Source: Amycolatopsis coloradensis (GTDB taxonomy: Bacteria > Actinomycetota > Actinomycetes > Mycobacteriales > Pseudonocardiaceae). Taken from it: DNA of 64,000 bases. Position 1 is the first letter of the stretch. Each line of letters opens with the position of its first letter. The position numbers were made by a program, and so were the translations under genes. The notes under the pieces were generated by a model. That model searched no databases. It was not told the origin of the DNA and worked only from the letters and a program-made list of their open reading frames with translations. The stretch lies in contig NZ_MQUQ01000008.1 of the NCBI RefSeq assembly GCF_001953865.1, positions 120,738 to 184,737 on the forward strand, given 5' to 3'. This document shows, piece by piece, positions 55,438 to 63,598 of the stretch.

Positions 55438-55995
55438 CAGAAGTTCCTTTCCATGAAAATCACGTGAAGCTCAGTGGGCCGCTGTGACTGTCTACAGAGG
55501 ACGCTTTTCGAGTCGAACCGTCCGATTAGATGTCGTGTCTCCGTATCGTCAAGGTGGTGAACGCCTCCTTGCCTGCCCTCAGGGTCAGGGCCCCCGCAAA
55601 GTCGAGACCTTGCAGGTCAGGCGGCTATTCGTCGCCGCGTGAGGCTGACGATGTAGGAATTGGGACGTTGAGTGTCCCCATTCCTACATCGTCACGGGAC
55701 ACACCGGTTGCGGAGCCCCTGAGTGGGAAGGACTTCCGGGGACCAGCGATGTCAAGTCCGGACAACCAAGGTAGGCAAGGAGGCCTTCACGACCTTGGTT
55801 CGCGCCGAAGGGGCGTCTGCGACCGAGACGGTCACGATCACCCGAGCATGTCGAGTCCTTGAGGGACCCTCGCGGACCCGGTTGATACGGCAATCGACAT
55901 TCTAGTGTCCTTTATGGACGGTCAAGGGGAGGATTCCTGCGCGGGATTGCACTTCACGCGATCCTCACGGAATCACTCATCCAGCACTCGTCGCG
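55438..55995. other. 558-bp gap between MFS and dioxygenase genes
   Basis: No protein-like frame. The MFS promoter must lie just right of 55437, and 55445-55470 is A+T-rich (CCTTTCCATGAAAATCACGT). Inverted-repeat element B (55557-55790) occupies the middle. The right part is downstream of the leftward dioxygenase gene and carries its terminator, possibly the element itself. Confidence 0.5.
55557..55790. repeat. Nested inverted-repeat element, copy B
   Basis: Outer inverted ends: 55557-55576 (GTGAACGCCTCCTTGCCTGC) and 55771-55790, matching at 18 of 20 positions. A shared inner motif CCCCGCAAAGTCG follows at 55590-55603. The central hairpin has 21-base arms at 55646-55666 and 55674-55694 with one mismatch. 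The ends match copies A and C, but the hairpin sequence is different. Confidence 0.75.
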
Positions 55996-56844
55996 CTACA
56001 TCACCGTGGTCCGGTACAGGAGCCGCTGGTGACGCTTGCTGTCGCACGGGGTACGGGTGTGCATCGTGGCCTGGTTGTCCCACATGACCAGGTCGCCCAC
56101 CTCCCAGTGGTGGCGGTAGACGTACCGGTCCGCGGTCGCGTGCGCGTGGAGTTCGTCCAGCAGGGCGGTGCTCTCCGCCGGGTCCAGCCCGACGATCTCA
56201 CTGATGATCATGCTGCCCAGCAGCAGCGATTCGCGCCCGGTGACCGGATGCGCCCGGACCAGCGGCTGCTCCATGTCGGGCGTCCGCTCGAGTTCTTCCG
56301 GCGTCAGCGGCTTCTTGTGCGGATTGGTTTTCAGTTCTTCGGCGACCAGATGCGCCATGGAATGCACGGCGCGCAATCCCCTGATGCGGTTCTTGAGGTC
56401 GTCGGAGAGCTCATCGTAGGCCGCCGTCGTGTCGGCGAAGAGCGTATCGCCGCCCACCTCGGGCGCGATCACCGAATAGAGCATCGAAGCCTTGCTCATC
56501 ACTTTCTTGAAGGAATAATCGGTATGCCATTCTTCCTGTTCGTCGCCGTCATAAAGGCCGATGGGGCTTCCGTTCTCGAAGATATTGCTGATCGTCAGCA
56601 CCTCGGGATATTCCGGAACCACGTACTTCGACACCGGGTAGACGTCGAGCGGGCCGAAGAGGCGGCTGACGCGAATGTGGTCGGCGTGCCCCAGCTTCTG
56701 ACCGGGAACCACGAGGACCCGGTACTTGATCAGGTCTTCGACCAGGCTGTCCACCGTGTCCTGATCGATCGGCGCGGCGAGGTCCAACCCCGTGATCCGG
56801 GCACCGAAGGTTGACGAGATCGGTTTCGACTGATAATCGGCCAT
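55996..56844 (-). CDS. TauD/TfdA family Fe(II)/2-oxoglutarate dioxygenase
   Basis: 282 residues from the ATG at 56844. The metal triad is visible: HxD in EEWHTDYSFKK near residue 110 and the distal His plus Arg in DLVMWDNQATMHTRTPCDSK and QRLLYRTTV. GARITGLDLAAPIDQDTVDSL opens the fold. It should use Fe(II) and 2-oxoglutarate to hydroxylate or desaturate its substrate. TauD-type enzymes are not part of the usual enediyne gene set, so this is a candidate tailoring step specific to this product. It diverges from the FAD monooxygenase gene by 463 bp. Confidence 0.9.
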   Translation of the reverse strand: MADYQSKPISSTFGARITGLDLAAPIDQDTVDSLVEDLIKYRVLVVPGQKLGHADHIRVSRLFGPLDVYPVSKYVVPEYPEVLTISNIFENGSPIGLYDGDEQEEWHTDYSFKKVMSKASMLYSVIAPEVGGDTLFADTTAAYDELSDDLKNRIRGLRAVHSMAHLVAEELKTNPHKKPLTPEELERTPDMEQPLVRAHPVTGRESLLLGSMIISEIVGLDPAESTALLDELHAHATADRYVYRHHWEVGDLVMWDNQATMHTRTPCDSKRHQRLLYRTTVM

Positions 56845-57307
56845 AAGCCTGAACCCTCCAGGATTCACCGGTGCCGGGGCGCCACCCGGCAGGATTTGGC
56901 ACGGAGTTCAGCTCGACGAGGTCCGGGCCGATGCCACCATTCCGCCGACCTGGGCATACCGCAGATTGTCGTCGTGATCGAGAACCCGGTGCACCTCAAA
57001 TAGTGCCCACCAGCCGGTATTACCGCACCGGGCGGCGAACTGCACCGGCACACGGCACTTCGTGATACGTGACCCTGGTCGGTCCGATGAGATGGTCGAA
57101 GAACTGCTCCGGCCTTTGCTCCCATTCCCGATCCTCGCCGAGAAGGACCCGGCGATTCGATCGTGCCGATCCGCGTGTCCGCTCGAAGGAATCAGACCGC
57201 CGGAAGCCTATCGCCGCGGCGGAGCAGCCCGACCTGTGTTTGCCGTCGACGTCCAGTGCTTTCGGGCGTCGTGGAACGACCGAACGAGCGAGACGGAGAG
57301 ACGAGCC
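56845..57307. promoter_or_regulatory. 463-bp divergent region
   Basis: Between the dioxygenase (leftward) and FAD monooxygenase (rightward). No convincing gene. The rightward gene is open in frame upstream to 57062 but that part has no fold-like sequence. AT-rich spots lie near 56895-56930 and 56990-57020, and both promoters should be here. Confidence 0.4.
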
Positions 57308-58705
57308 ATGACCAACAACCAGACCGGAAAGCGGGCCGTGGTGCTGGGCGGCAGCATGGCCGGGATCCTGGCGGCGCGGGTGCTGGCGGAATCGTACGCC
57401 GAGGTCCTGGTCGTCGACCGGGACGAGGTGCTCGGCGTGGACCGGCCTCGGCGGGGAGCGCCGCACACGATCCACGCGCACGCGCTGCACGCGCGTGGGC
57501 ACCTGATCCTGGAGGAGTTGTTCCCCGGTCTCACCGACGGCCTGGCCGCGGCCGGTGTGCCCAGTTGCGACCTCGGTGAGATGCACTGGTACCTGAACGC
57601 GCGACGGCTGAAGCCGGCGCGAACCGGGCTGATCTCCGTGCTGGCGCCCCGGCCGATGCTCGAGGAGCACGTCCGGCGACAGGTCGCCGCGCTGCCCAAC
57701 GTGACCTTCCGTGAGCGTCACGACATCCGAGAGCTGGTCCCCAGCCGGGACCGCACCCGCGTCACCGGGGTCAAGATCGAGGCACGGGACGGCGGCGCCG
57801 GCGAAGAAACACTGACGGCGGATCTGGTGGTCGACACCACCGGGAGGGGTTCTCGCACCCCCGCCTGGCTGGAGAAGTTCGGCTACCGCAGGCCGGACGA
57901 GGACAGGGTGAAGATCGGGCTCGCCTACACCACCCGGCAGTACGAACTCACCGACGGCATCCTCGGCGGCGTCCCGTCCATCAACCCGATCGCGTCGCCC
58001 GCCCACCCCAGGGGCGCGTTCTTCGGCAGGAGCGGTCCCGACCTGGTCAACCTCTCCCTGACCGGCATCCTCGGCGACCATCCGCCCACGGACGAGGCGG
58101 GATTCCTGGAGTTCGTCCGATCCCTGCCCATTCCGGACGTCTACGACGCGATCATCGGCGCCAAGCCGGTGAACGACCCGGTGACCTTCCGGTTCCCGGC
58201 CAGTGTGCGACGGCGTTACGAACTGCTGCCCGCGTTCCCGGACGGGCTGCTCGTGCTGGGAGACGCGGTGTGCAGCTTCAACCCCGTGTACGGGCAGGGC
58301 ATGACCGTCGCCGCGATGGAGGCGGCCGCGCTCCGGCGGCAGCTGCGCCGGGGCGGCAGTCCACGGCCCGCCGAGTTCTTCACCGAGATCGGCCGGATCA
58401 TCGACATGCCTTGGGAGGTGTCCGTCAACGGCGATCTGGACTTCCCCGGCGTCGAGGGCCACCGCTCGATCAAGGTCAAGGTGGGGAACGCCTACATGGC
58501 CCGGCTGCAGTACGCCGCGACGAAGGACCCCAAGGTAACCGAAGGCTTCATGCGGGTGGCCGGGCTCCTCGACCCGCCTCAGGCGCTCATGCGTCCGCGG
58601 ATGCTCGCCCGGGTGTTGCGGCACGCCGTGCGGCGGCCTGCTCCCGGGAAGTCCTGGCTCGAGCGCGAGCAGTCGTCCGGCGTGACCGCCCGCCATCTCG
58701 GCTGA
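57308..58705 (+). CDS. FAD-dependent monooxygenase (PHBH-like)
   Basis: 465 residues from the ATG at 57308, GGAGAG upstream. FAD-binding AVVLGGSMAGILAARVLAES, then LVVDRDEVLGVDRPRRGAPHTIHAH, then LLVLGDAVCSFNPVYGQGMTVAAMEA (the GD motif). Enzymes of this type hydroxylate or epoxidise polyketides using NAD(P)H or a reductase. Its partner might be the E6-like flavin reductase, but PHBH-like enzymes normally reduce their own FAD. The gene is convergent with the epoxide hydrolase, with a terminator between them. A dedicated epoxidation followed by epoxide hydrolysis is an obvious hypothesis. Confidence 0.88.
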   Translation: MTNNQTGKRAVVLGGSMAGILAARVLAESYAEVLVVDRDEVLGVDRPRRGAPHTIHAHALHARGHLILEELFPGLTDGLAAAGVPSCDLGEMHWYLNARRLKPARTGLISVLAPRPMLEEHVRRQVAALPNVTFRERHDIRELVPSRDRTRVTGVKIEARDGGAGEETLTADLVVDTTGRGSRTPAWLEKFGYRRPDEDRVKIGLAYTTRQYELTDGILGGVPSINPIASPAHPRGAFFGRSGPDLVNLSLTGILGDHPPTDEAGFLEFVRSLPIPDVYDAIIGAKPVNDPVTFRFPASVRRRYELLPAFPDGLLVLGDAVCSFNPVYGQGMTVAAMEAAALRRQLRRGGSPRPAEFFTEIGRIIDMPWEVSVNGDLDFPGVEGHRSIKVKVGNAYMARLQYAATKDPKVTEGFMRVAGLLDPPQALMRPRMLARVLRHAVRRPAPGKSWLEREQSSGVTARHLG

Positions 58706-58754
58706 CCGGGGAGCGGCTGCCCGGCGACGTCGTCGCGGGGCAGCCGCTCCCCGG
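58706..58754. terminator. Bidirectional hairpin after the FAD monooxygenase
   Basis: 17-base perfect arms CCGGGGAGCGGCTGCCC (58706-58722) and 58738-58754, with a 15-base loop, at the junction of two convergent genes. Confidence 0.85.
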
Positions 58755-58757
58755 CCG

Positions 58758-59906
58758 TCAGTCCCGGAGGCCGCGGAAGAACTTCCGCAGGTCTTCCACG
58801 TACAGCTCAGGCTGCTCCAACGCGCTGAAATGGCCACCGCGCTCGAACTCGGACCAGTGGGTGATGGTCTTGATGTCCCGGTCGGCGAGCCGTCGGATCG
58901 GCAGGACCATGTCGTGCGGGAACACGGCCACCCCGACCGGCACGGTGATCGGCGGATCGGGCGGCCCGCCGGTCAGCTGACGGCGGTACTCGTAGTAGAG
59001 CTGGGCCGAGGAACCGCCGGTCCCGGTCAGCCAGTAGATCATGGCGTTCGTGAGCAGGGTGTCGCGGCTGACCGCGTCCTCCGGGCTTTCCGCCGAGTCG
59101 GTCCATTCCCAGAACTTCTCGATGATCCAGGCGAGCTGTCCGACCGGGGAATCCGTCAAGCCGTAGGAAACCGTCTGCGGCCTGGTCGCCTGAAGCTTGA
59201 AATAACCCGAGAGTTCCGTTTCGAAAAGAACGTGCCGATCCAGCTTCACCTGATCGGCCGGACTCAACCCCGCCACTTCTTCCGGATCACCGGATGGCAA
59301 CGCGACCAGCATGCTCGTATGCACGCCGACGACGTGATCGGGATCGACACGGCCGAGTTCCAGCGAAATCAGTGAACCGAAATCCCCGCCCTGCGCCCCG
59401 TAAAGCCGGTAACCGAGCCTGTTCATCAATTCCGCCCAGGCGCGGCCCACCCTGCGGATATCCCAGCCGGGCGCCAGGTCCGGACCGGAGAACCCGTATC
59501 CCGGAATGGAGGGAATGACCAGATCGAAGGCATCGGCCGGATCTCCGCCGTACGCCGCCGGGTCCGACAATGGGCCGATGACGTCGAGGAACTCGACGAC
59601 CGAACTCGGCCAGCCGTGGGTGAGGATCAGCGGCAGGGCATGCGGCTCCGGCGAGCGCACGTGCAGCAGATGCACGGTCGCTCCGTCGATTTCGGTGCGA
59701 TACTGGGAAAACTCGTTGATCCGGGCTTCGGCGGCACGCCAGTCGTAACCGGTGCGCCAGTAGTCGGCGAGTTCCTTGAGATAGCGGAGCGGAACTCCGC
59801 GAGACCAGTCCTCCGCGATGGGCCTCGACGGCCACCGGGTGGCGGCGAGCCTGCGCCGCAGATCGTCGAGCTCCGCTCGGGGAATCTCGATACGGAAGGG
59901 ATCCAC
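58758..59906 (-). CDS. Epoxide hydrolase with EHN domain (SgcF/NcsF2-like)
   Basis: 382 residues from a GTG at 59906. The N-terminal EHN segment ([20 protein letters not shown], then [20 protein letters not shown]) leads into an alpha/beta hydrolase with [19 protein letters not shown], nucleophile Asp in [25 protein letters not shown] and the His in [20 protein letters not shown]. This is the microsomal-type epoxide hydrolase used in nine-membered enediyne pathways to open the core epoxide. It is a strong class marker for this cluster. It diverges from the second P450 by 219 bp. Confidence 0.92.
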   Translation of the reverse strand: MDPFRIEIPRAELDDLRRRLAATRWPSRPIAEDWSRGVPLRYLKELADYWRTGYDWRAAEARINEFSQYRTEIDGATVHLLHVRSPEPHALPLILTHGWPSSVVEFLDVIGPLSDPAAYGGDPADAFDLVIPSIPGYGFSGPDLAPGWDIRRVGRAWAELMNRLGYRLYGAQGGDFGSLISLELGRVDPDHVVGVHTSMLVALPSGDPEEVAGLSPADQVKLDRHVLFETELSGYFKLQATRPQTVSYGLTDSPVGQLAWIIEKFWEWTDSAESPEDAVSRDTLLTNAMIYWLTGTGGSSAQLYYEYRRQLTGGPPDPPITVPVGVAVFPHDMVLPIRRLADRDIKTITHWSEFERGGHFSALEQPELYVEDLRKFFRGLRD

Positions 59907-60125
59907 GAAGGGTTCCTGCCTTTCGGTCGGCCGGGATCAATCGCGACCCGGACTTTTCCGCTCCGGGAAAATGCGTCGCTGAACGACGTTACGCCTTCCG
60001 GCTTCCACCGCTCAAGCAGGCCGGGGAACCGAAGTCGATGAGGCACATCGTGAGGTGGCACACGGATAGTGAATGCGTAATGTCGGTTTCGACCTCATCG
60101 CCGAACGTCCCTTGGAGAGGTTTCC

Positions 60126-61367
60126 ATGGAAAGCCGTTGTCCCGTAATTCTGGACACCACCGGAAAGGACGTGCACGCCGAGGGCGCGCACCTCCGCGAA
60201 CAAGGTCCGATAGCGCAGGTCGAGCTTCCGCAGGGAATTCGGGCCTGGACGGTCGTCGGTCACGATCTCGCCATGAAACTGCTGACCGACCCGCGCGTCT
60301 CCAAGAATCCCCGCCAGCATTGGGACGCCTACATCAACGGCGAGATCCGCTCGGACTGGCCGCTGGCGAGCTGGACGGCCATGGACAACATGACCACCAC
60401 CTACGGCGCGGACCACACCCGGTTGCGGCGTCCGGTCGTCAAGGCGTTCACGCCGCGCCGGGTCCGGGCCATGCAGCCCTACATCGAGAAGACCGTGACG
60501 AAGCTGCTGGACGACCTGGCCGCGGTCCCGCCCGGCGAGGTCGTGGACCTGAAGCGGATGTTCTGCTACCGGCTGCCGGCGTCGATCATCTGCGACCTGT
60601 TCGGGATCCCCGAAGAGTCCCGTGCCGCCATCCTGCGCGGCGGGGAAATGACCACGGACTCCTCGATCACGCCGGAGGAGGCGGAGGCGAACGTCCGTGA
60701 CTGGACCGCGCAGTTCCAGCAGCTCCTCGAAGCCAAGCGCCGGCACCCCGGCGACGACCTCACCACCGACCTGATCGCCTCCGCCGAGGAGGACGGTGAG
60801 ACGGGCATGACGGACAACGAGCTGATCGGCACGCTGTTCGTCGCGCTCGGCGCGGGTTCGGAAACGGTGATGAACTTGGTCACACACGCCGTCCACAAGT
60901 TGCTCACCCACCCCGACCAGCGTTCGATGGTCGAGGACGGGCGGGCGTCCTGGGACGACGTGATCGAAGAGACGCTTCGCGCCGAATCACCTATCAACAT
61001 GTTGCCGCTGCGGTTCGCCGTCGAGGACATCGAACTCGAAGGGGTGACGATTCCCAAGGGCGACCCGATTCTCATGGGGTACGCCGCCATCGGCCGCGAC
61101 CCGGAAGTGCACGGCGCGAACGCCGGCGAATGGGACATCACCCGCACCGACAAGGACCACCTCAGTTTCGGCTACGGCACGCATTTCTGCTTCGGCGCGC
61201 CGCTCGCCCGGCTGGAAGCACAGGTCGCGTTGCCCGCGTTGTTCGAGCGGTTCCCCGGCCTGTCGCTGGCCCTCGACGCGGAGGAGCTGCAACCGCAGGG
61301 CACGTTCATCATGAACGGCTGGAAGACACTGCCCGTGCGACTGCTGGCCCCTGCCGAGGTCCGGTGA
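60126..61367 (+). CDS. Cytochrome P450, second in the cluster
   Basis: 413 residues, ATG at 60126 with GGAGAGG upstream. I-helix VALGAGSETVMNLVTHAVH, ExxR in IEETLRAESPINMLPLRF, heme loop FGYGTHFCFGAPLARLEAQ. This is a typical bacterial class I P450 (CYP105/107-like shape). It may oxidise the core or a late intermediate. It is followed by the SgcJ-like gene and the aminotransferase on the same strand. Ferredoxin partners are not seen nearby. Confidence 0.92.
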   Translation: MESRCPVILDTTGKDVHAEGAHLREQGPIAQVELPQGIRAWTVVGHDLAMKLLTDPRVSKNPRQHWDAYINGEIRSDWPLASWTAMDNMTTTYGADHTRLRRPVVKAFTPRRVRAMQPYIEKTVTKLLDDLAAVPPGEVVDLKRMFCYRLPASIICDLFGIPEESRAAILRGGEMTTDSSITPEEAEANVRDWTAQFQQLLEAKRRHPGDDLTTDLIASAEEDGETGMTDNELIGTLFVALGAGSETVMNLVTHAVHKLLTHPDQRSMVEDGRASWDDVIEETLRAESPINMLPLRFAVEDIELEGVTIPKGDPILMGYAAIGRDPEVHGANAGEWDITRTDKDHLSFGYGTHFCFGAPLARLEAQVALPALFERFPGLSLALDAEELQPQGTFIMNGWKTLPVRLLAPAEVR

Positions 61368-61463
61368 ACGAGGGCGCTGTCCCGGCGGGGCAGTGCCCTC
61401 TCCCCGCCCGGCCCCCCGCGCCGGGTTTCGCGACAGTTCCGGATGCGAGAAAGCGAGACGACG

Positions 61464-61877
61464 ATGACGACCACTGATCTTCCCGCGGACCAGGCCGCGG
61501 TCACGGACATCCCGCGGCGGCTGGTCACGGCGTGGGCGGCACACGACGCGGACGCCTTCGCGCGGCTGTTCACCACCGACGGCACCATGATCCTGCCCGG
61601 CGTCTACCGCAAGGGCACCGAGGCGATCCGCGCCCACATGACCGCGGCGTTCGCGCACGAGCTCGAGGGCACCCGGGTCACCGGGCAGCCGGTCGATCTC
61701 CGTATCGACGGAGACCTCGCCGTGCTGATCACCCAGGGCGGCGTGCTCGCCTCCGGCGAGACCGAACCCGCACCCGAACGCGCCATCCGTGCCACCTGGG
61801 TGGCGGTGAAGACCGGCGGGGAATGGCTACTCGCCGCCTACCAGAACAGTCCCCGGGACGTCCCCGGACCGGCTTGA
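61464..61877 (+). CDS. SgcJ/EcaC-family NTF2-like protein
   Basis: 137 residues from the ATG at 61464; an ATG at 61443 would add seven. The fold is snoaL/NTF2-like: PRRLVTAWAAHDADAFARLF, then GTMILPGVYRKGTEAIRAHM, then VDLRIDGDLAVLITQGGVL, then TWVAVKTGGEWLLAAYQNSP. This family includes SgcJ of C-1027 and relatives in other nine-membered enediyne clusters, where it is needed for core formation but has unknown chemistry. Its presence here is a second class marker. Confidence 0.88.
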   Translation: MTTTDLPADQAAVTDIPRRLVTAWAAHDADAFARLFTTDGTMILPGVYRKGTEAIRAHMTAAFAHELEGTRVTGQPVDLRIDGDLAVLITQGGVLASGETEPAPERAIRATWVAVKTGGEWLLAAYQNSPRDVPGPA

Positions 61878-61940
61878 TCCCTGCCGTGGCGCGGAGAGCG
61901 GCTTCGGCAACAAATTCCTAGGCGATCCGGAGGTACTTCG

Positions 61941-63104
61941 ATGCCAAGCCCTGCCAAGCGGTTGCTCGAGGTGAAGGACTACCTGTTCTCCTTCATCGAC
62001 GACACACGAGCGCTGGCCGAATCTTCAGGGGTGGCGCCCGTACCGCTCGGGGTCGGGGACAGCGACCTGCCCACCCCGCCCCCGGTGGTGGCCGCCATCC
62101 AGCAGGCCGTCATGGACCCCAGGTCGCACCGCTATCCCCCGTACGCCGGCACCGGCGAGATGCGGACGGCGGCCGCGAACTTCCTGGACCGGAGATTCGG
62201 GGTGGCCACGGATCCGGACACCGAGGTCCTGGTGACGCTGGGGAACAAGGAGGCGATGGCGCACCTGACCCTGGCCTACATCGAGCCGGGCGACGTGGTG
62301 CTGGTGCCCGACCCCGCGTACCCGGTCTACGAGACTTGGGCACGCTTCTGCGGCGGCGAGGTGTATCGGGTGCCCTTGCGGCCCGAGCACGGTTTCCTGC
62401 CGAACCTCGATGAGATCCCCCTCGACATCCTGGCCCGCGCGAAGCTGTTCTGGGTGTGCTACCCGAACAACCCGACGGCCGCACTCGCCACCAGTGAGTT
62501 CTTCGACAAGCTGGCACGCTTCGCCCGCACCCACGACCTCGTGGTGGCCTCCGACGCGGCCTATACGGAGATCTACTACGACACCGAACCGCCTCCTTCC
62601 TTTCTGGCGTCGCCGGGGGCGATGGACTGCGGGATCGAGTTCCACTCGCTGTCCAAGACGTACAACATGCCGGGATGGCGAGTCGGGTTCGCCGCGGGCA
62701 ACGCGGAGATCGTGGCGGCGCTGCGGGCGGTGAAGACCAACACCGACTCCGGCACGTTCGGCGCGGTGCAGCACGCGGCGGCCGCCGCCCTCGACGACAC
62801 CTCCGACTACCCTCGGCAGCTGCGCGAGACCTACCGGACCCGCATGCACACCTTGTGCGACGGTCTGGAGGCCGCCGGACTCGATGTCCTCCGCCCCAAG
62901 GCGACCTTCTACTGCCTCGTGCGAAACCCGCCGGGCCTCGACAGCAGCGGCTTCGCGAAGCGCCTGCTGGAAGACGCCGGCGTACTCGGGATCCCCGCCA
63001 CCGGCTTCGGCCCGGGCGGGGAAGGGTACGTCCGCTTGACGGTCTGCACCGGGATGGAGGCGATCGAAGAGGCGGTACGCCGCATCAGCTCGGTCACCTG
63101 GTGA
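61941..63104 (+). CDS. PLP-dependent aminotransferase, class I/II
   Basis: 387 residues from the ATG at 61941, GGAGG upstream. Fold type I markers are VTLGNKEAMAHLTLAYIEPG, VLVPDPAYPVYETWARF, WVCYPNNPTAALATS (Asn contact to PLP), DAAYTEIYY and the Schiff-base Lys in HSLSKTYNMPGWRVGFAAGN. It is most like the LL-diaminopimelate/aspartate aminotransferase-like group. In a biosynthetic cluster it may add an amino group to a ketone or aldehyde of the core or a side chain. It is last on the right and followed by a terminator and repeat element C, so the cluster likely ends here. Confidence 0.9.
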   Translation: MPSPAKRLLEVKDYLFSFIDDTRALAESSGVAPVPLGVGDSDLPTPPPVVAAIQQAVMDPRSHRYPPYAGTGEMRTAAANFLDRRFGVATDPDTEVLVTLGNKEAMAHLTLAYIEPGDVVLVPDPAYPVYETWARFCGGEVYRVPLRPEHGFLPNLDEIPLDILARAKLFWVCYPNNPTAALATSEFFDKLARFARTHDLVVASDAAYTEIYYDTEPPPSFLASPGAMDCGIEFHSLSKTYNMPGWRVGFAAGNAEIVAALRAVKTNTDSGTFGAVQHAAAAALDDTSDYPRQLRETYRTRMHTLCDGLEAAGLDVLRPKATFYCLVRNPPGLDSSGFAKRLLEDAGVLGIPATGFGPGGEGYVRLTVCTGMEAIEEAVRRISSVTW

Positions 63105-63121
63105 TCCGGCCCGGTGGACGG

Positions 63122-63155
63122 AAGGCGCTCCCTCCGAAGACGGAGTGAGCGCCTT
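63122..63155 (+). terminator. Hairpin terminator after the aminotransferase
   Basis: AAGGCGCTCCCTCCG (63122-63136) and CGGAGTGAGCGCCTT (63141-63155) pair with one bulge, and a TTTT run follows. This ends the rightmost operon of the cluster. Confidence 0.75.
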
Positions 63156-63193
63156 TTCGGCGATGACCACTCGCGACACGCGTTCATCTGGCC

Positions 63194-63535
63194 GCGAAGG
63201 CCTCCTTGCCTACCTCCATCCATGCCCCCGCCGCCGCTCTCACGGACGCGCCGCGCGCGCAGACTGGATTCGAGGTCAGGGTTCCGGCAAAGTCATATAG
63301 CTGCTGGCTGGCGTCGTTTTCGGCATCGGGACCGGGCATTGCCGGGCGAACGTGGCGTGTCGCGAAAGCCACTTTCGGGACGTCCGGTATCCCGAAAGTG
63401 GCTTTCACGACAAGACCATCGTGGCAATATGCACGATTTTCGGGCGAGGCCGTAAGTCCCTGATGCCCCACCTGATCGGCCGGTATACGACTTTGCCGGA
63501 ACCCTGACCCTGAAGGTAGTGAAAGCGTCCTTCGC
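63194..63535. repeat. Nested inverted-repeat element, copy C (most complete)
   Basis: Three concentric inverted repeats. The outer ends at 63194-63218 and 63511-63535 match at 19 of 25 positions. The middle arms GTCAGGGTTCCGGCAAAGTC (63275-63294) and 63489-63508 are a perfect 20-base inverse match. The inner hairpin has 22-base arms at 63359-63380 and 63390-63411 with one mismatch, each arm containing GAAAG-CCA-CTTTC. It lies between convergent genes and has no coding frame. Confidence 0.85.
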
Positions 63536-63598
63536 TTCCCGCCACTGTGATCCCTGGTGACACTCGGACGGCCGTGACGCCGGCGCCCCGGCCCGCCG

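Noticed and set aside
56871..57065. Small 64-codon plus-strand frame upstream of the FAD monooxygenase
   Set aside because: No ribosome-binding site, composition not protein-like and no conserved motif.
57062..57307. N-terminal extension of the FAD monooxygenase
   Set aside because: The FAD-binding fold begins right after the ATG at 57308; upstream residues are not family-like.
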